Shown: positions 32,220 through 44,129, numbered from the stretch's first letter. The stretch is DNA of 64,000 bases from Proteles cristata cristata (GCA_017311185.1 JAESUZ010004801.1:1-64000), one strand, 5' to 3'. Made by a program: numbers and translations. Notes: generated by a model from the letters alone, not told the origin.

Positions 32220-33680
32220 AGTAGCTCAAAGCCCTTAGAACTCTGGATGGATGCGTCAAATGTGTCAGTGTTGACGGTCACCCTCCCGGTTCCCCTAAAA
32301 TGCCCTCTGGGCCTTCTGTATCTCTACACGTGTTCCTGCGAGCCGTCCAAAAGGCAAACTGCCCACGGACGGCGACAGCCCACACCCTGCCTCAGCATAA
32401 ACTGATACTCAGCACCATCAGCTAAACTGCTCTGGTGGCTCGCAGAGCTCACAGGATGAGCGCTCACAGCTGCTTTCTTGAACGTTTGGCAAGGACCTCG
32501 CGAATGCACTCCATCAGATCTGGCACATGGGCTGTTAGCAAACACATGAGCAAAAGGCACTCTTGTTTTGTTCAGTGCTGTCACGTTCCCGTTCTCCCCG
32601 ACATCGGGCCCTGACACAGACTGATCACAAATGAACATCCGAGACTCACTGCCCTGTACGTTCGTATGCATTCACTCAGCCGCCATCATTTAGCCCAGGG
32701 TCTCCATGCTCTCTCCCCGTGACCAGGAAGGTAGGTGAGGACATGGCTTAAGGGAGCTCATTCGTCAGGAATGCGTGCGGTGTCACTGGCTCAACCCCCA
32801 CCCTATTCTCCATTCTGACATTATATCTGATTCTAAAAATATCACGGTCTTAAGCCTAACCTTTAAATGACAGACACCTCATTCTTCATGCTATAGTGTC
32901 CTTAATTACCCCTCAAAGCCAGTGATTTTGAAGGTTCCCAGGAACCCTGGCATGGGCAAGTTATAGTTTTCACTGGAGGACTGTGTCTTCTGTCTGCTCA
33001 GCCGAGAGTTCCTATTCAAATTGTTTTGGCTGCAAGGAACAGAAGCACGCTTTAATCAGCTCAGGAAAAGTGGGGCTTATCATGAGGACACAAGGAAAAT
33101 GGAAATGGAGCCTGAGGTGGAAAACAGATCTGGGGACTGATGCACGGCCCCATGCGGGCTTGGCTTCTCCGGGCTCTACTGCCACCCTGTCTCCTGGCTG
33201 CTGCTTCTACTTAATCACAGCTTTTCTCTTACGGTCTCAGACCACGTGGCCCTGATACTCACTCATGACATCCTTTTAGCTTCTACCCCAGCATTCACCC
33301 ATTCGTATTCCCTACATCCATCACTGCGTTAGCCCAACCCAACCTTTAAGACCATTTGTCACTGGCCAACTCACGGATCTGTTTACCTTGAGTCGGATGC
33401 CCAACCCTGGCCCCATTGTTTGTGGTTTTGGAGGTGGGGTGGGATGGGAGTGATGTGGCACCAGCAAGCCTGTCTAGCCAGGAAGGACCCAGGAGAGGGC
33501 AGGATCCTTAAGAGGCGTGGTCATGGACGACACGTGAAGGTTTGCCTTGCCCTGTATAGACAAGTAAAATCACGTAATATGCTAAGCAATGAAGAAACAT
33601 CTAGGAATTAAGTCCGGTGTCTCAAGTGGAGAAAGAAGATGAATATAGAAAAATAAATTAATTCAATCCAGCAGAATTCG
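32220..33680. other. Unassigned sequence
   Basis: A 115-codon minus frame (32,324-32,671) is unusually open and CpG-containing but unlike known proteins. 33,010-33,250 (GTTTTGGCTGCAAGGAACAG) begins like a common dispersed repeat also seen near 10,990. Confidence 0.35.
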
Positions 33681-33684
33681 CTGC

Positions 33685-33930
33685 TGAAATTAGCATTCAT
33701 TAGCTACTTCCCACTAAGCACTGTGTAGGCATTTTATATGCATTTTTTCATCTAAGCCTTCCGAACACCCTGGAAATGTCATTTACCCATTTTCATTTGT
33801 AGGAACTGAGGCTTGGAGACATTACCTATGTGTTACTATGTGACTCAAGGTCACAGACACAATAAGTGGTGAAACCAGGATATGAATCCATGTATACTTG
33901 ACTCCAAAGTTCTTTCCACTATGAAACACA
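33685..33930 (-). mobile_element. MIR, antisense
   Basis: CCACTAAGCACTGTGTAGGC, CATTTGTAGGAACTGAGGC and AAACCAGGATATGAATCCAT follow reverse-complement MIR. Confidence 0.8.
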
Positions 33931-34600
33931 CAGAGAAAGAGCTAAGTATTAGCATCATTCTAATCTACCTGCTGAAAAATTATAAAATACAGCTGTTTCC
34001 TTGCAGACCTGACCCACAGCAGTATGAATTAACAGTAGCTCAGAGGTGACTTGACAGCGCTAAAAATCACTCATAACAAACCGTTGGGTAATAACAATGT
34101 GGACACTTATTACCTGGAAAAAGACCAAACCCTTAAAATAATCCGTTTTAATCTACCATGTAAACGATTCTTGTCCCCACCAACAAAATGCAATCTGCTA
34201 ACTCACTGAGCCAGGCTGGTACTCTGATTCTTTTCCCTTATGTCTTTCCAGCTGAGCCAAAGGAAATGAAAGTACTGGACCAATTCTGCCTTGTTTTAAA
34301 AGTGCTCTCACAGCTCATTCCTGTATGTCTTTGTAATGCAAATATCAGTTTAATTAATCATATCAATAAGACATTGTGTTCAGCTCTTCAAGAAATAAAA
34401 CTATTTTTAAGACTCACATCCAACAACCAAGTGAATCTAAGACTTGGTCCAAAGCCCAGTGTTGATTTGATGGAACACATGCAATGTCTTGTGTAGAGAT
34501 GGGAAAAGAAACATGGCTATTCAGTAACTTTTTTTATCCTGTTAGAAACTGGCATAATCTGATCAAAGTAGAAATGTATTCTTTTGGCCAAAAAACTTTG
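33931..34600. other. Unassigned sequence
   Basis: Contains a 102-codon plus frame (34,188-34,496) and a TAATTA-type stretch (TTTAATTAATCATATCAATA) near 34,350. No homology recognised. Confidence 0.4.
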
Positions 34601-34629
34601 TAAGATTAAAAAAAAAAAAAGCATGAGCA

Positions 34630-34830
34630 GGGGTGCTTGGGTGGCTCAGTTGTTTAAGTGTCTGATTTTGGCTCAGGTCATGATCTTGCAGTTCATGAGT
34701 TCAAGCCCCACATCAGGCTCTGTGCTGACAGCTTGGAGCCTGCTTGGGATTCTCTGTCTCCCTCTCTCTCTCTGAGCCTTCCCCTGAACTATCTCTTTCT
34801 CTCTCTCTTAAAAAGAAATAAGCATTTTTT
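34630..34830 (+). mobile_element. SINEC, standard type
   Basis: AAAAAAGCATGAGCAG (ending 34,630) and AAAAAAGCATGATCAG (34,831-34,846) form the target duplication. Head GGGGTGCTTGGGTGGCTCAG. Confidence 0.94.
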
Positions 34831-34924
34831 AAAAAAGCATGATCAGATACAAAATGATCTTTGAAATCAATATCAAAGTTTAAGTACAAGGATAACACTT
34901 TAGACAAAACAAATAAGCAAAGGG

Positions 34925-35195
34925 GAAAAAAATAAGGCAGAGAGACAAAGCAAGACACAGACTCTTAACTACAGAGGATACACTGATGGTTACCAGAGGG
35001 GAGGAGATCTGGGATGGGGGAAATAGGTGATGGGGACTGAGGAGGGCACTTGTGATGACCACTTGGTGATGTGTGCAACTGCTGAATCACAGTACATCCA
35101 ACATTAATACCATGTACAGGATATGGTACATCCAACATTAATACCATGTCATAGGTTAACTATACTGGAATTAAAATAAAACTTAAAACACAAAA
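34925..35195 (+). mobile_element. L1 3' end, sense, with internal 34-bp duplication
   Basis: CACAGACTCTTAACTACAGA, ACACTGATGGTTACCAGAGG, GGAGGGCACTTGTGATG and a TGGAATTAAAATAAAACTTA end are the carnivore L1 3' UTR. GTACATCCAACATTAATACC occurs at 35,092 and again at 35,126. Confidence 0.85.
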
Positions 35196-35520
35196 AATAG
35201 ACCACACTTTAGAATCATCATCATAAGAAGAATCCTCACATTTAACACCACCATGTTATTCTACCTTCACTGTTCAAAGCGTCTTTACCTTTCAGCTTTG
35301 AAATGGCCAGAGCACCTGGAGATGTAACAGCACTGATGTTTCTGGATATCAGGGTTTTTTTCACCATTTTCAAAATTTATATCCAAGTTAGTTAGCATAT
35401 AGTGCAACGGTGATTTCAGGAGTAGATTCCTTAATGCCCCTCACCCATTTAGCCCATCCCCCCCTCCCACACCCCCTCCCATAACCCTCTGTTTGTTCTC
35501 CATATTTAAGAGTCTCTTAG

Positions 35521-35738
35521 GGGCACCTGGGTGGCTCAGTCGGTTAAGTGTCTGACTTCGGCTCAGGTGATGATCTCACGGTTCGTGGGTTCGAGCCCCA
35601 CGTCGGGCTCTGTGCTGACAGCTCAGAGCCTGGAGCTGCTTCGGATTCTGTGTATGTCTCTCTCTCTCTCTGCCCCTCCCTCACTTGCAGTCTATCTCTC
35701 TCTCAAAAATGAATAAATATTTTTTAAAAATTAAAAAA
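35521..35738 (+). mobile_element. SINEC inserted in L1 3' UTR
   Basis: AAGAGTCTCTTAG (35,508-35,520) and AAGAGTTTCTTAG (35,739-35,751) are the target duplication. The SINE is therefore younger than the host L1. Confidence 0.96.
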
Positions 35739-35828
35739 AAGAGTTTCTTAGGTTTTGTCCCCCTCCCTGTTTTTATATTACTTTTGCTTCCCTTCCCTTA
35801 TGTTCATCTGTTTTATATCTTAAAGTCT

Positions 35829-36697
35829 TCATATGAATGACGTCATGTGATACTTGTCTTTCTCTGACTGACTAATTTCGCTTAGCATAATACCCTCTAG
35901 TTCCATCCACGTAGTTGCAAATGGCAAGATTTCATTCTTTTTGAATGCCGAGTAATATTCCATTGTGTATATGTACCACACCTTCTTTATCCATTCATCC
36001 ATCGATGGACATTTGGGCTCTTTGCATACTTTGGCTATTGTTGATAGCGCTGCTATAAACATTGGGGTGCATGTGCCCGTTTGAAACAGCACATCTGTAT
36101 CCTTTGGATAAATACCTTGTAGTGTAATTGCTGGGTCATAGGGTAGTTCCATTTTTAATTTTTTGAGGAGTCTCCATACTGCTTTCCAGAGTGGCTGCAC
36201 CAGTTTGCATTCCCACCAGCAGTGCAAAAGAGATCCTCTTTCTCTGCATCCTCACTAACACCTGTTGTTGCCTGAGTTGTTAATGTTAGCCATTCTGACA
36301 AGTGTGAGGTGGTGTCTCACTGTGGTTTTGATTTGTATTTCCCCGCTGATGAGTGATGTTGAGCATTTTTTCATGTATCAGTTGGCCATCTGGATGTCTT
36401 CTTTGGAGAAGTGTCTATTCATGTCTTTTGCCCATTTCTTCACTGGATTATTTGTTTTTGGGGTTTGAGCTTGTTAAGTTCTTTACAGATTTGGGATACT
36501 AACCATTTATCTGATATGTTGTTTGCAAATATCTTCTCCCATCCCATCACTTGCCTTCTGGTTTTGCTGATTGTTTCCTTTGCTGTGCAGAAGCTTTTTA
36601 TCTTGATGAGGTCCCAATAGTTCATTTTTGCTTTGGTTTCCCTTGCCTCCAGAGATGTGTTGAGTAAGAAGCTCCTGTGACCAAGGTCAAAGAGGTT
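35829..36697 (-). pseudogene. L1 ORF2 C-terminal remnant
   Basis: The C-terminal part of the L1 ORF2 protein (endonuclease and reverse transcriptase needed for L1 retrotransposition) is readable on the minus strand. The last 132 codons (36,227-35,829) are open and hold the conserved C-terminal words [47 protein letters not shown] and SEKDKYHM, ending at the usual stop. An upstream block (36,625-36,440, with WEKIFANNISDKWLVSQI) is in a different frame, so at least one frameshift separates them. The endonuclease and reverse transcriptase domains are absent through 5' truncation. The element cannot move by itself. Confidence 0.9.
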
Positions 36698-36710
36698 TTT
36701 GCAGAGTTCT

Positions 36711-36895
36711 TTTTTTTTTTTAAATTCATTTGTTTATTTTGAGAGAGAGAGAGAGAGAGAGAGAGAATCCCAAGCAGGTTCTGTGCTGTCAGTGCAGAGC
36801 CTGATGCAAGGTTCAGTTTCATGGATGGTGAGAATCATGACCTGAGCCGAAATCAAGAGTTGGATGCTTAATCGACTGAGCGACCCAGGTGCCTC
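36711..36895 (-). mobile_element. SINEC, shortened variant
   Basis: The (GA)n run at 36,740-36,766 leads straight into AATCCCAAGCAGG, so the middle of the tail region is missing. Has AATCAAGAGTTGGATGC and GCGACCCAGGTGCC. No clear target duplication. Confidence 0.9.
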
Positions 36896-36959
36896 TCTGA
36901 GTTTCCCTAGTTAAAAACAATGAAAGCTAATTTTAACCAATGTAGGTAGAACAGAAAAT

Positions 36960-37490
36960 TTGTTTTTCTTTAAACACTGGCCTCAAAGATGTGTACAACA
37001 ATGTTCATGGCAACCACATTAATTTATTATTATTAATATTGTTATTAATAAGAGCCACATCTGGACCCAACCCACAGGGCTGTTCCCAATGGAATGGACA
37101 CAGGGATTGCAATACGTACATTCCTCTGGTGGAAAACAGCATCTAAATGAGAGTGAAGGACAGACAACGACACAGAACACGGAGGCTTCTCAACTGCAAA
37201 ATGAAGAGGCCCAACACCATAGAGCACTATATGATTCCACTTTCTTCAAGTTCACAACACAGGCAAAACTAGCGAGTAGTGTGAAAAGTCAGGATAGTGA
37301 TTTCCTTCAAGGGACAGCAGTGACTGACAAGGCACCTGAAGGGAAATGAAGGGTTTCTAAGGTTTTGTTTATTGATATGCATCCTGGTAAGGATCGATCT
37401 TCTTAGTGAAAATCAATCAACGTATACTCTTACGATTTGTGCAGTCTTATGCGTGTGTGTCCTTTTTCAATAAACAATTTTATGTAATAC
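36960..37490 (+). mobile_element. Old L1M 3' fragment, sense
   Basis: GATGTGTACAACAATGTTCA, GCACTATATGATTCCACTTT, AGTGATTTCCTTCAAGGGAC and ACTCTTACGATTTGTGCAGT, ending TTTTTCAATAAACAATTTTA, follow the end of ORF2 and the 3' UTR of mammal-wide L1. Confidence 0.7.
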
Positions 37491-38130
37491 CGTGTGGCTT
37501 CAATACTGCTAGGAAGGCTGAAAAACCAGGTGAGGGCTTCACAGCTGGGAATAAAAGCACGCTACAGAATTGGCTGGCCAAGGATGCTGCTGCCATCACT
37601 TGACTACCCAGCCATGGACCTCTCCACTAGCCCCTACTGCTCTCCTTGCCCCAGGGCTGACCCCTACGAAGCTCCCTCCCACCTTGCCTCCTGACTGCAA
37701 GGCTGGTATAGCTGTGTCTGATGGGTGGATCTGGTTTCTGGAATTTACAACTTCTGTACAGAGAAACCACAGGGAGACACATAAGGCACAAAAGACAGAT
37801 ACTAGGCAGGTATCTGGAAGGCAAATGTCTTCTACCACATCTGCATGGGACTCTGTTCTGGGATAGACACTGATTCAAATAACTTGAGAAAACTTCAGGC
37901 CTGGTACCAGATATGCGGAACAACATAAAAGATGTTTTAGGAGATGTTTTGGTCCTAAAGAAGGTCTAGAGAAAGACTGTCTAGAGAAAGGTCACCAGGT
38001 AGGGGGTCCAAGTTGCATCGAGGCAGGGGTGGCTTGGAATCGGATCATTAAATGGCACAACTGATTATAAAGAAAGCCATATTGGCTCTTTGGGATGGTC
38101 TGTTAATGGCCATTTTAAAAATTAATTTTT
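37491..38130. other. Unassigned sequence
   Basis: Overlapping short frames on both strands at 37,494-37,926, none recognised. Confidence 0.4.
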
Positions 38131-38148
38131 ATTTTAAAATAGTTTTAA

Positions 38149-38369
38149 ATTTTTTTTAATGTTTTATTTATTTCTAGGAGAGAGAGAGAGAGAGACAGCG
38201 TGAGCAGGGGAGGGTCAGATAGAGAGGGAGTCACAGACTCTGAAACAGGCTCCAGGCTCTGAGCTGGCAGTCAGCACAGAGCCCGACGCGGGGCTCGAAC
38301 CCACGAACCGCGAGATCATGACCCAAGTGAAAGTCGGGCGCTCAACCGACCAAGCCACCCAGGCGCCCC
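38149..38369 (-). mobile_element. SINEC, young-type copy inside old L1
   Basis: TTAAAATAGTTTTA occurs at about 38,134-38,147 and at 38,370-38,383 without mismatch. Carries AGCTGGCAGTCAGCAC and GACGCGGGGCTCGAACCC. Confidence 0.96.
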
Positions 38370-38383
38370 TTAAAATAGTTTTA

Positions 38384-38965
38384 GACTTAACAGAAAAGTT
38401 GTGAAGATAGTACAGAGTTGCCATATCCCCCAAATCTATTTTCCCCTTTTTCATTAACATTTTATTTTAGTATTGTGTATTTGTCACAAATAATGAACAA
38501 ACACTGATGCATTATTTTTAAGTAAAGCTCATACTTTATTCAGATTTTCTAATGTCCTTTTTCTGTTTCAGGATCCCATCCTGGATACTGTATTATCTTT
38601 AGTCCCCACGTGTCCGTGGGTACCTTGTGGCTGGAATGAGTCCTCACTTTCCTTGTTTTTGATGACAGTTTTGAGTAGTGGTCAAAAAATCCACCAGTTG
38701 GGGTCTGTCTGACATTTTTCCCATAGTTAGACCACAGTTATGGGTTTGAAGGAGGAAGACCACAGGTGAGGTGCCCTTCTCTTCACATCACACCAAGGGG
38801 CTTTATCACTGTTGACGTTGGCCTTGACCACCTCGCTTGTGTTCATCAGGCTTCCCCACTGTGCAGTTTCTCTTCTCCCCTTTCCATACTCTGCTCTTTG
38901 GAAAGAAGTCACCAAGTGCAGCCCTCAAGGTGGGAAGGATACCTACCTAAGTTATCTGGAATTCA
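38384..38965 (-). mobile_element. Old L1M 3' UTR-like fragment, antisense
   Basis: TTTCAGGATCCCATCCTGGA, GTTGGGGTCTGTCTGACATT, TAGACCACAGTTATGGGTTT and GTTGACGTTGGCCTTGACCA follow an L1M-type 3' region I recall. Orientation and family are provisional. Confidence 0.55.
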
Positions 38966-40850
38966 TGAATAGGGGAAGTTGATAATCATTTTTTTTTATC
39001 ACTTTCTAACATGTGGGATGTTTTATATCCCAAATAACTAGTGAATCAGATACAGCGTTTTGACTTTTTTTTTTTTTACCTTGCTAGGTAGTTAGTATTT
39101 ATCTTAAAAATAACCCATGAATCCAGAGAAGATCAGAGGTGACTGTGTTTTAGTACTTTGATTCCAGGTCTTGTAATGTTAAACCCAGACGTAAGCAACT
39201 GGAGTTGTTTATTAGATGTCAGGGGAGGAAAAACATGTATTTAGCAAATACTGAAGAGGGGTTTCAATTACATCAACATTTTAGATGTTTCATATGTTTT
39301 CACGGTTGGGTTTTATGGAAATTTCTTAGTTTATATTATATAAAGTCTTTTAATTATGACGAGATGAGTACAGTCTTTACCAGATTTAATATTGCTACAG
39401 AGAAATGTAAGATGCTACTTTTGAGGGATGGGGGATTAGATTACCTTTAAAAGATTTACAGATTTGTAGTGAGTGCATGATCCCAACCTTTACTCTGTTT
39501 GAAATCTGGGCCTATCACTGTGCTACCAAAAAAAAATTTTGTATGTAGCACCATCGTCAATACAAAACTCTACTCATATCTTTACATATTGTGAATTTGC
39601 ATACAAAAGTTTACTAACATCATTTCTGAATAAGTTTCAGTTTTTGTACTTAAAACCATGCACTTTTTCTTAAAGTATATTCAAATTGGTCTAAATCATA
39701 TCATAAACGTCTTGTATCTGAGTTTTCTCTTTAATGTCCTGATGATGAGAGCAGGTGCTTTAAAACTCAGGTGCGCAGCCCGGAAGAATCTATCCTCAGA
39801 GCCGGGGCAGGCGGGGATCCTCTGGCCAGATGCAAGAAGGCTCCAGAGATGGGAATGGAGAAGCAAAGCTTCAGCTGTTAGGCTTCCAACCTGTAAATCT
39901 GAAGGCCAAGGTTAACAGGAACTAAAATTTCAGTCAAGAGAATGGGCTGAAAACCTAGCAATTGGGGGCTTAGCCCCAAGCGGCAGATGTGTGTTGGAAC
40001 TTCCTTCCTCTTTTCTGGGCCTCCCATAAGCTCCTGGGTGGTCCTGAACTTGGCAGTGATGCCAGGTGAAACAGATGCCTCACCCTCGGGTTAAAAAGTT
40101 GACTTTTGCCTTCTCCATCCCTCACCCCGAGGCATTGCAGTAAACCCTACTGAGAGCAGCCTGCCTCCCGCAGGCACAACAGAATTAGTGTGAGTTCTTG
40201 GAATCTGATTGGCATCCTAGAAATAAGAGAATTCTTAGGAAAGACTGAAAAGAAGGTTAATCCAGTCTTTTGGCCATTTTCCAGTCCTGAAATTGTAAAA
40301 GTCAACACAGCTGAATTTTAAAACAAGAGCCCCCATTCTTTTACACCCCACCATCTCTGGGGAGCAACCTTTGATATTTCAGACTTGGATGGAAATTAGT
40401 TAATTGCGAGGCCTGCTCACATTACTCGGAATAAAAACATGTTTTGGAAATAATGCTTGAAAATACCTTTAGGGTAGCACATGGAATCGTTGACTTTTTA
40501 AGATTTGCTTATCATGCATTTAGTGAGCGGCAGTTGGACATGGGTCTGATTTTACGGGTTTCAAGAGAGGCTTTATGGCATTCTCAGTCTGGAAAAATAG
40601 ATTCTTAGTATTTAGTCAGGAAGGTGAGGGAAGTCAGGAGATGGTGGGAGCCGAATGTGCATTTGGAAACTCCCAGGTAGGTTAAAGAACACGTTAAGCT
40701 TAAGCTTTAATACCCATGAGTATCCCGACAAAAGTTTGAATCTGGACTGTTAGAATAAGTCATGTCTCTGTGTGACTAGTAATCACATGCATGACCAGCA
40801 ATCACACAGGTTTTTAGCATAGCACTTATGGGGTGTAAGGTACAGTTATT
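38966..40850. other. Unassigned sequence
   Basis: No exon or repeat family could be assigned. 39,750-39,910 is locally GC-richer. Confidence 0.4.
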
Positions 40851-40876
40851 TCTACTTAGCTTTTTAAATGTTTTTT

Positions 40877-41098
40877 AAATGTTAAAAAAAATTTTTTTAA
40901 TGTTTTATTTATTTCTGAGAGAGAGAGACAGCATGAGCAGGGGACGGTTAGAGAGAAAGGGAGACAGAGAATCTGAAACAGGCTCCAGGCTCTGAGCTGG
41001 CAGTACAGAGCCCGATGCAGGGCTCGAACCCACGAACTGTGTGATCATGACCTGAGCCGAAGTTGGACGCTTAACCGACCGAGCCACCCAGGTGCCCC
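40877..41098 (-). mobile_element. SINEC, inner member of a nested pair
   Basis: Ends GCCACCCAGGTGCCCC at 41,098, directly followed by TTAAATGTTTTTTA, which also occurs near 40,863-40,876. This copy therefore inserted into the T-rich tail of the copy to its right. Confidence 0.93.
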
Positions 41099-41318
41099 TT
41101 AAATGTTTTTTATTTATTTCTGAGAGAGAGAGAGAGAGAGAGAGCAGCGTGAGCAGGGAAGGGTCAGAGAGAGAGGGAGACACAGAATCTGAAACAGGCT
41201 CCAGGCTCTGAGCTAGCTGTCAGGACAGAGCCTGATGCAGGGCTCGAACCCATGAACTGTGTGATCATGACCTGAGCCGAAGTCAGACACTTAATGGACT
41301 AAGCCACCCAGGTGCCCC
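41099..41318 (-). mobile_element. SINEC, outer (host) member of a nested pair
   Basis: The outer target duplication TCTACTTAGC lies at 40,851-40,860 and at 41,319-41,328, outside both SINEs. This copy inserted first. Confidence 0.93.
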
Positions 41319-41328
41319 TCTACTTAGC

Positions 41329-41850
41329 ATTTTAAATAGGTTTTGAACACAAATAAGGCACAGGTAATATGGAATACAGAAGACCACTGTATACTGTTCC
41401 ATAAACCTTCTCAAATGCTACCACGGCTAATCTTCCTGTCAGAAGCATTGGGAAGAAGTCTTGCAGAGCCCTCTGGCCCTTTGTCACCATCTGCCTCTGT
41501 GGGAAAGTGAAGCCTCTGGGGGCAGGGAAAGGGTGGCAAGGAGGAAAGCTTTTAGGTTCAAGGAGCATAAGATGGGTCAGGGCAACTTCTCCCATCTAAG
41601 CATCCTACCAGGAGTTGGAGAAGACAGAGCCGCCAGGAGTCTATTCCTGTCCCCATTCTAATTCAGCAGAGACTGAACACTTCCACGCCCTCTATCAGTT
41701 CAGGGACATTGTCTTCCTAGGCTGTCTACTTTCCGCAGCCGGTGGCTCCCTGGACAGACGGGAAAGCAGGTAGATGGCAGAGAGCACTAAGGAGATGAAA
41801 CACGGACCCTGGTTGTGATTGCGCCGCTTGAGCAATCACATCATAAAACC
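41329..41850. other. Unassigned sequence
   Basis: No recognisable feature. Short overlapping frames at 41,332-41,661 are not supported. Confidence 0.4.
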
Positions 41851-41859
41851 GTTACAGTA

Positions 41860-42120
41860 TCTTTATGAGCTGATTACTGGTCGTGGCACCAGGATTTGGC
41901 TTCCCAAACTGGCTTTGAGTCAACAAGAACTACGAGTCTACAAGCCACGCAGCAATCTGGGTGGCCATGCACCGTGCTGGGAAGGAAGGTGTGCACAGAG
42001 GACCGCAACTACAGGCCCTGCCTTCATGAATATAAGGCCAAATTGAATGGAACAGAAAATAAATATTATAAACATCTCTTCAAATGCTAAGACGTTTTGG
42101 GTATTAATAAGTGACATTAA
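41860..42120 (-). mobile_element. Possible L2 fragment, antisense
   Basis: ACAGGCCCTGCCTTCATGAA and TATAAGGCCAAATTGAATGG resemble the reverse-complement L2 (CCCTGCCCTCATGGAGCTTA). Weak. Confidence 0.35.
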
Positions 42121-42284
42121 TGAGGCCTAAATGTATCAGGAAATGGGCAACTGGGCTGACAAGGGGATAAGAAATTAAGTTGTAGAAAAAAAGACCAAAA
42201 GATAAAGGTTTTGTTTTCAAAAAACCAGAAGACTGTGAAGGGCATAGGGGATGTGCATATGGGGATCTGTACAGGTGGGGCAGA

Positions 42285-42720
42285 GTAGTGTGATTGCTCT
42301 TTTCAAATATTTGAAAGCATGTGTGGAAAAGCCTTATTCTGTGTCCTTAAGGCCAACACCAGAATACACGCAGGAAGCTGAGATAGGAGGAGGGGCTCCC
42401 CCTGAGCCTTCCATTAGCTCCTGGGCCTTCTCCACCCCTGTGCAGTTAGGTAGGACCACGTGAGCAGCTCTGTTCATTGGGGGTATGGGTGGCAGTGACA
42501 CATGTCTCTTCCAGACAAGGCATAAGAGATGTGGGCTGTTTATTACTGCAGCAAATCCTATCATGTCCTAACTTATGTGAAAGGATAATTGAGACCAAAA
42601 AACCCTTAGTGGTAGAACTAGTTACACAGATTATTTACTATTCATGTTGCCTTTGTCTAGAAATGTTCAAAGCGAGGCTGAATGTGGAACATAGAGTAGA
42701 AATTTCTGACATGGGTGAAT
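42285..42720 (+). mobile_element. Possible L3/CR1 fragment
   Basis: TTTCAAATATTTGAAAGCAT, CCTTATTCTGTGTCCTTAAG and TTCAAAGCGAGGCTGAATG follow the order of a CR1/L3 3' segment as I recall it. Confidence 0.35.
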
Positions 42721-42899
42721 AGATTTGTTTACTTCTGGGGTAAAAAAAAGGGGGGGGCAGTTAAGGGCCTTACCTTTAACTAATACATAAAAATAAATAA
42801 CGTTAAAACATTTAGAACTTAGAAATCTTGAGTTAAACGGTATATACCTCCAGACAGATATTACTTTCAGATAGCAAACAATTTTCTAAATTTAAAAGA

Positions 42900-43520
42900 A
42901 AAGGAAAATATCGGTCAATTTGACTGTTAAAATTCTGTAGATCATATAATGCCATTATGAAACCAAAAGGCAAATAGCTGAGGAAAATATATACCCCAAA
43001 TATGATAAAATCTCAATATTCTATAATACTAGTGGCTTGATCAAGTAACTAACAAAAATAGAAGACCTTAACAGGTAAACTGACAAAAGACATGAACAAA
43101 AGGTACACAAAGCCATAACGAGCCATGAAAAAATTGGAATCATCATTGACAATTTTGACTGTTACCAAAAAAATGACACAATGTTGGTGAAGGCGCAGTA
43201 AAATAAGCATTCCTCTTTCCCAAAGCCGAGAAGAGCAAAAATTGGAATGATCTTTCTGGAGTGACATTTATAATACATATTCACATTTGGTCTTGCAGCT
43301 CCACTTCTAGAAACTTATACTGAGGTATTAAGTGATTTCCACACAAGCATTATATACAATGGTGAAAAAATGTATATAAATACCCAGCAACCAGAGAAAA
43401 GCAAATAAATTAGAAATGAAACACTATACAGTCATTAAAAGCCACATACGACAATATGGAAAGATGAAATAGAAAATGCTTCATGAAGGAATATCAAGAA
43501 GGCAAATACATACATACATA
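42900..43520 (+). mobile_element. Old L1/HAL1 fragment, sense
   Basis: AAACTGACAAAAGACATGAA, AACCAGAGAAAAGCAAATAA and ACACTATACAGTCATTAAAA follow L1 ORF2 3' order. Heavily mutated, no open frame. Confidence 0.65.
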
Positions 43521-43557
43521 CACATTGTGTGTGTACACACACATACACACACACATG
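43501..43557. repeat. Mixed (CATA)n and (CA)n/(TG)n repeat
   Basis: ACATACATACATACA, then TGTGTGTGTACACACACA. The second part is self-complementary and alternates purine and pyrimidine from 43,526 to 43,557. Confidence 0.9.
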
Positions 43558-43621
43558 GTATGATTCTAATTTGTAACAAGATATGTAAGCATGAAGACAA
43601 CACCAAAAGTATTAATGTTTT

Positions 43622-43821
43622 GGGGCCCCTGGGTGGCTCAGTCGGTTAAGCGTCCAACTCGATTTCAGCTCAGGTCATGATCTCACTGTGTGTGATTTTG
43701 GATCCCACACCGGGCTCTGTATTCATAGCATGGATCCTGCTTGGGATTCTCTCTCTCTCTCTCTCTCTCTGCTCTTCCCTGGATCTCTCTCTTTCTCAAA
43801 ATAAATAAAGACAAGCATTTT
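43622..43821 (+). mobile_element. SINEC inside old L1/HAL1
   Basis: AAAAGTATTAATGTTTT (43,605-43,621) and AAAAGTATTAACATTTT (from about 43,823) are the target duplication. Head GGGGCCCCTGGGTGGCTCAG. Confidence 0.94.
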
Positions 43822-44129
43822 AAAAAGTATTAACATTTTATTTTTTGTTTATTTTAAAATTCTCTATTCACTTCTGATTATTCAAATTTTCTTCAGTAAA
43901 GAACATTGCTTTAATAATTAGAAAAAACGTGTTTGAACATAATTGATAGCACTTGCTGCCTGAAGGGAGTGGTAAAAATCATCCCTCACTCATTTTGGAT
44001 GGGTGTGTATGTTCCTACAAACTTTCTAAAAGGCAGCAAGTGCCCTAAAATGCTCGTATCTGTGACTCTTCTGGACTTGTATCACTTGTGGCTCGCTATC
44101 CTAAGAATTACCCTCCAATGAAAACTAAG

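Larger units (their letters stand above)
35345..36710 (-). mobile_element. L1 LINE, 5'-truncated, antisense
   Basis: The 3' UTR is at the left (AAATTTATATCCAAGTTAGT, TTAGCATATAGTGCAACGG). The 3' part of ORF2 follows to about 36,700. A SINE splits the 3' UTR at 35,521-35,738, and another sits at the truncated 5' end. Relatively low divergence suggests a carnivore-lineage L1. Confidence 0.93.

Noticed and set aside
32324..32671. 115-codon minus frame with many CpG codons
   Set aside because: Open longer than average but without homology I can name, splice sites or a promoter. Left as unassigned.
2102..38383. tRNA-like A and B boxes, possible tRNA genes
   Set aside because: All occurrences are heads of SINEC elements, which derive from a tRNA. 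None can form an intact tRNA cloverleaf followed by a normal 3' end.
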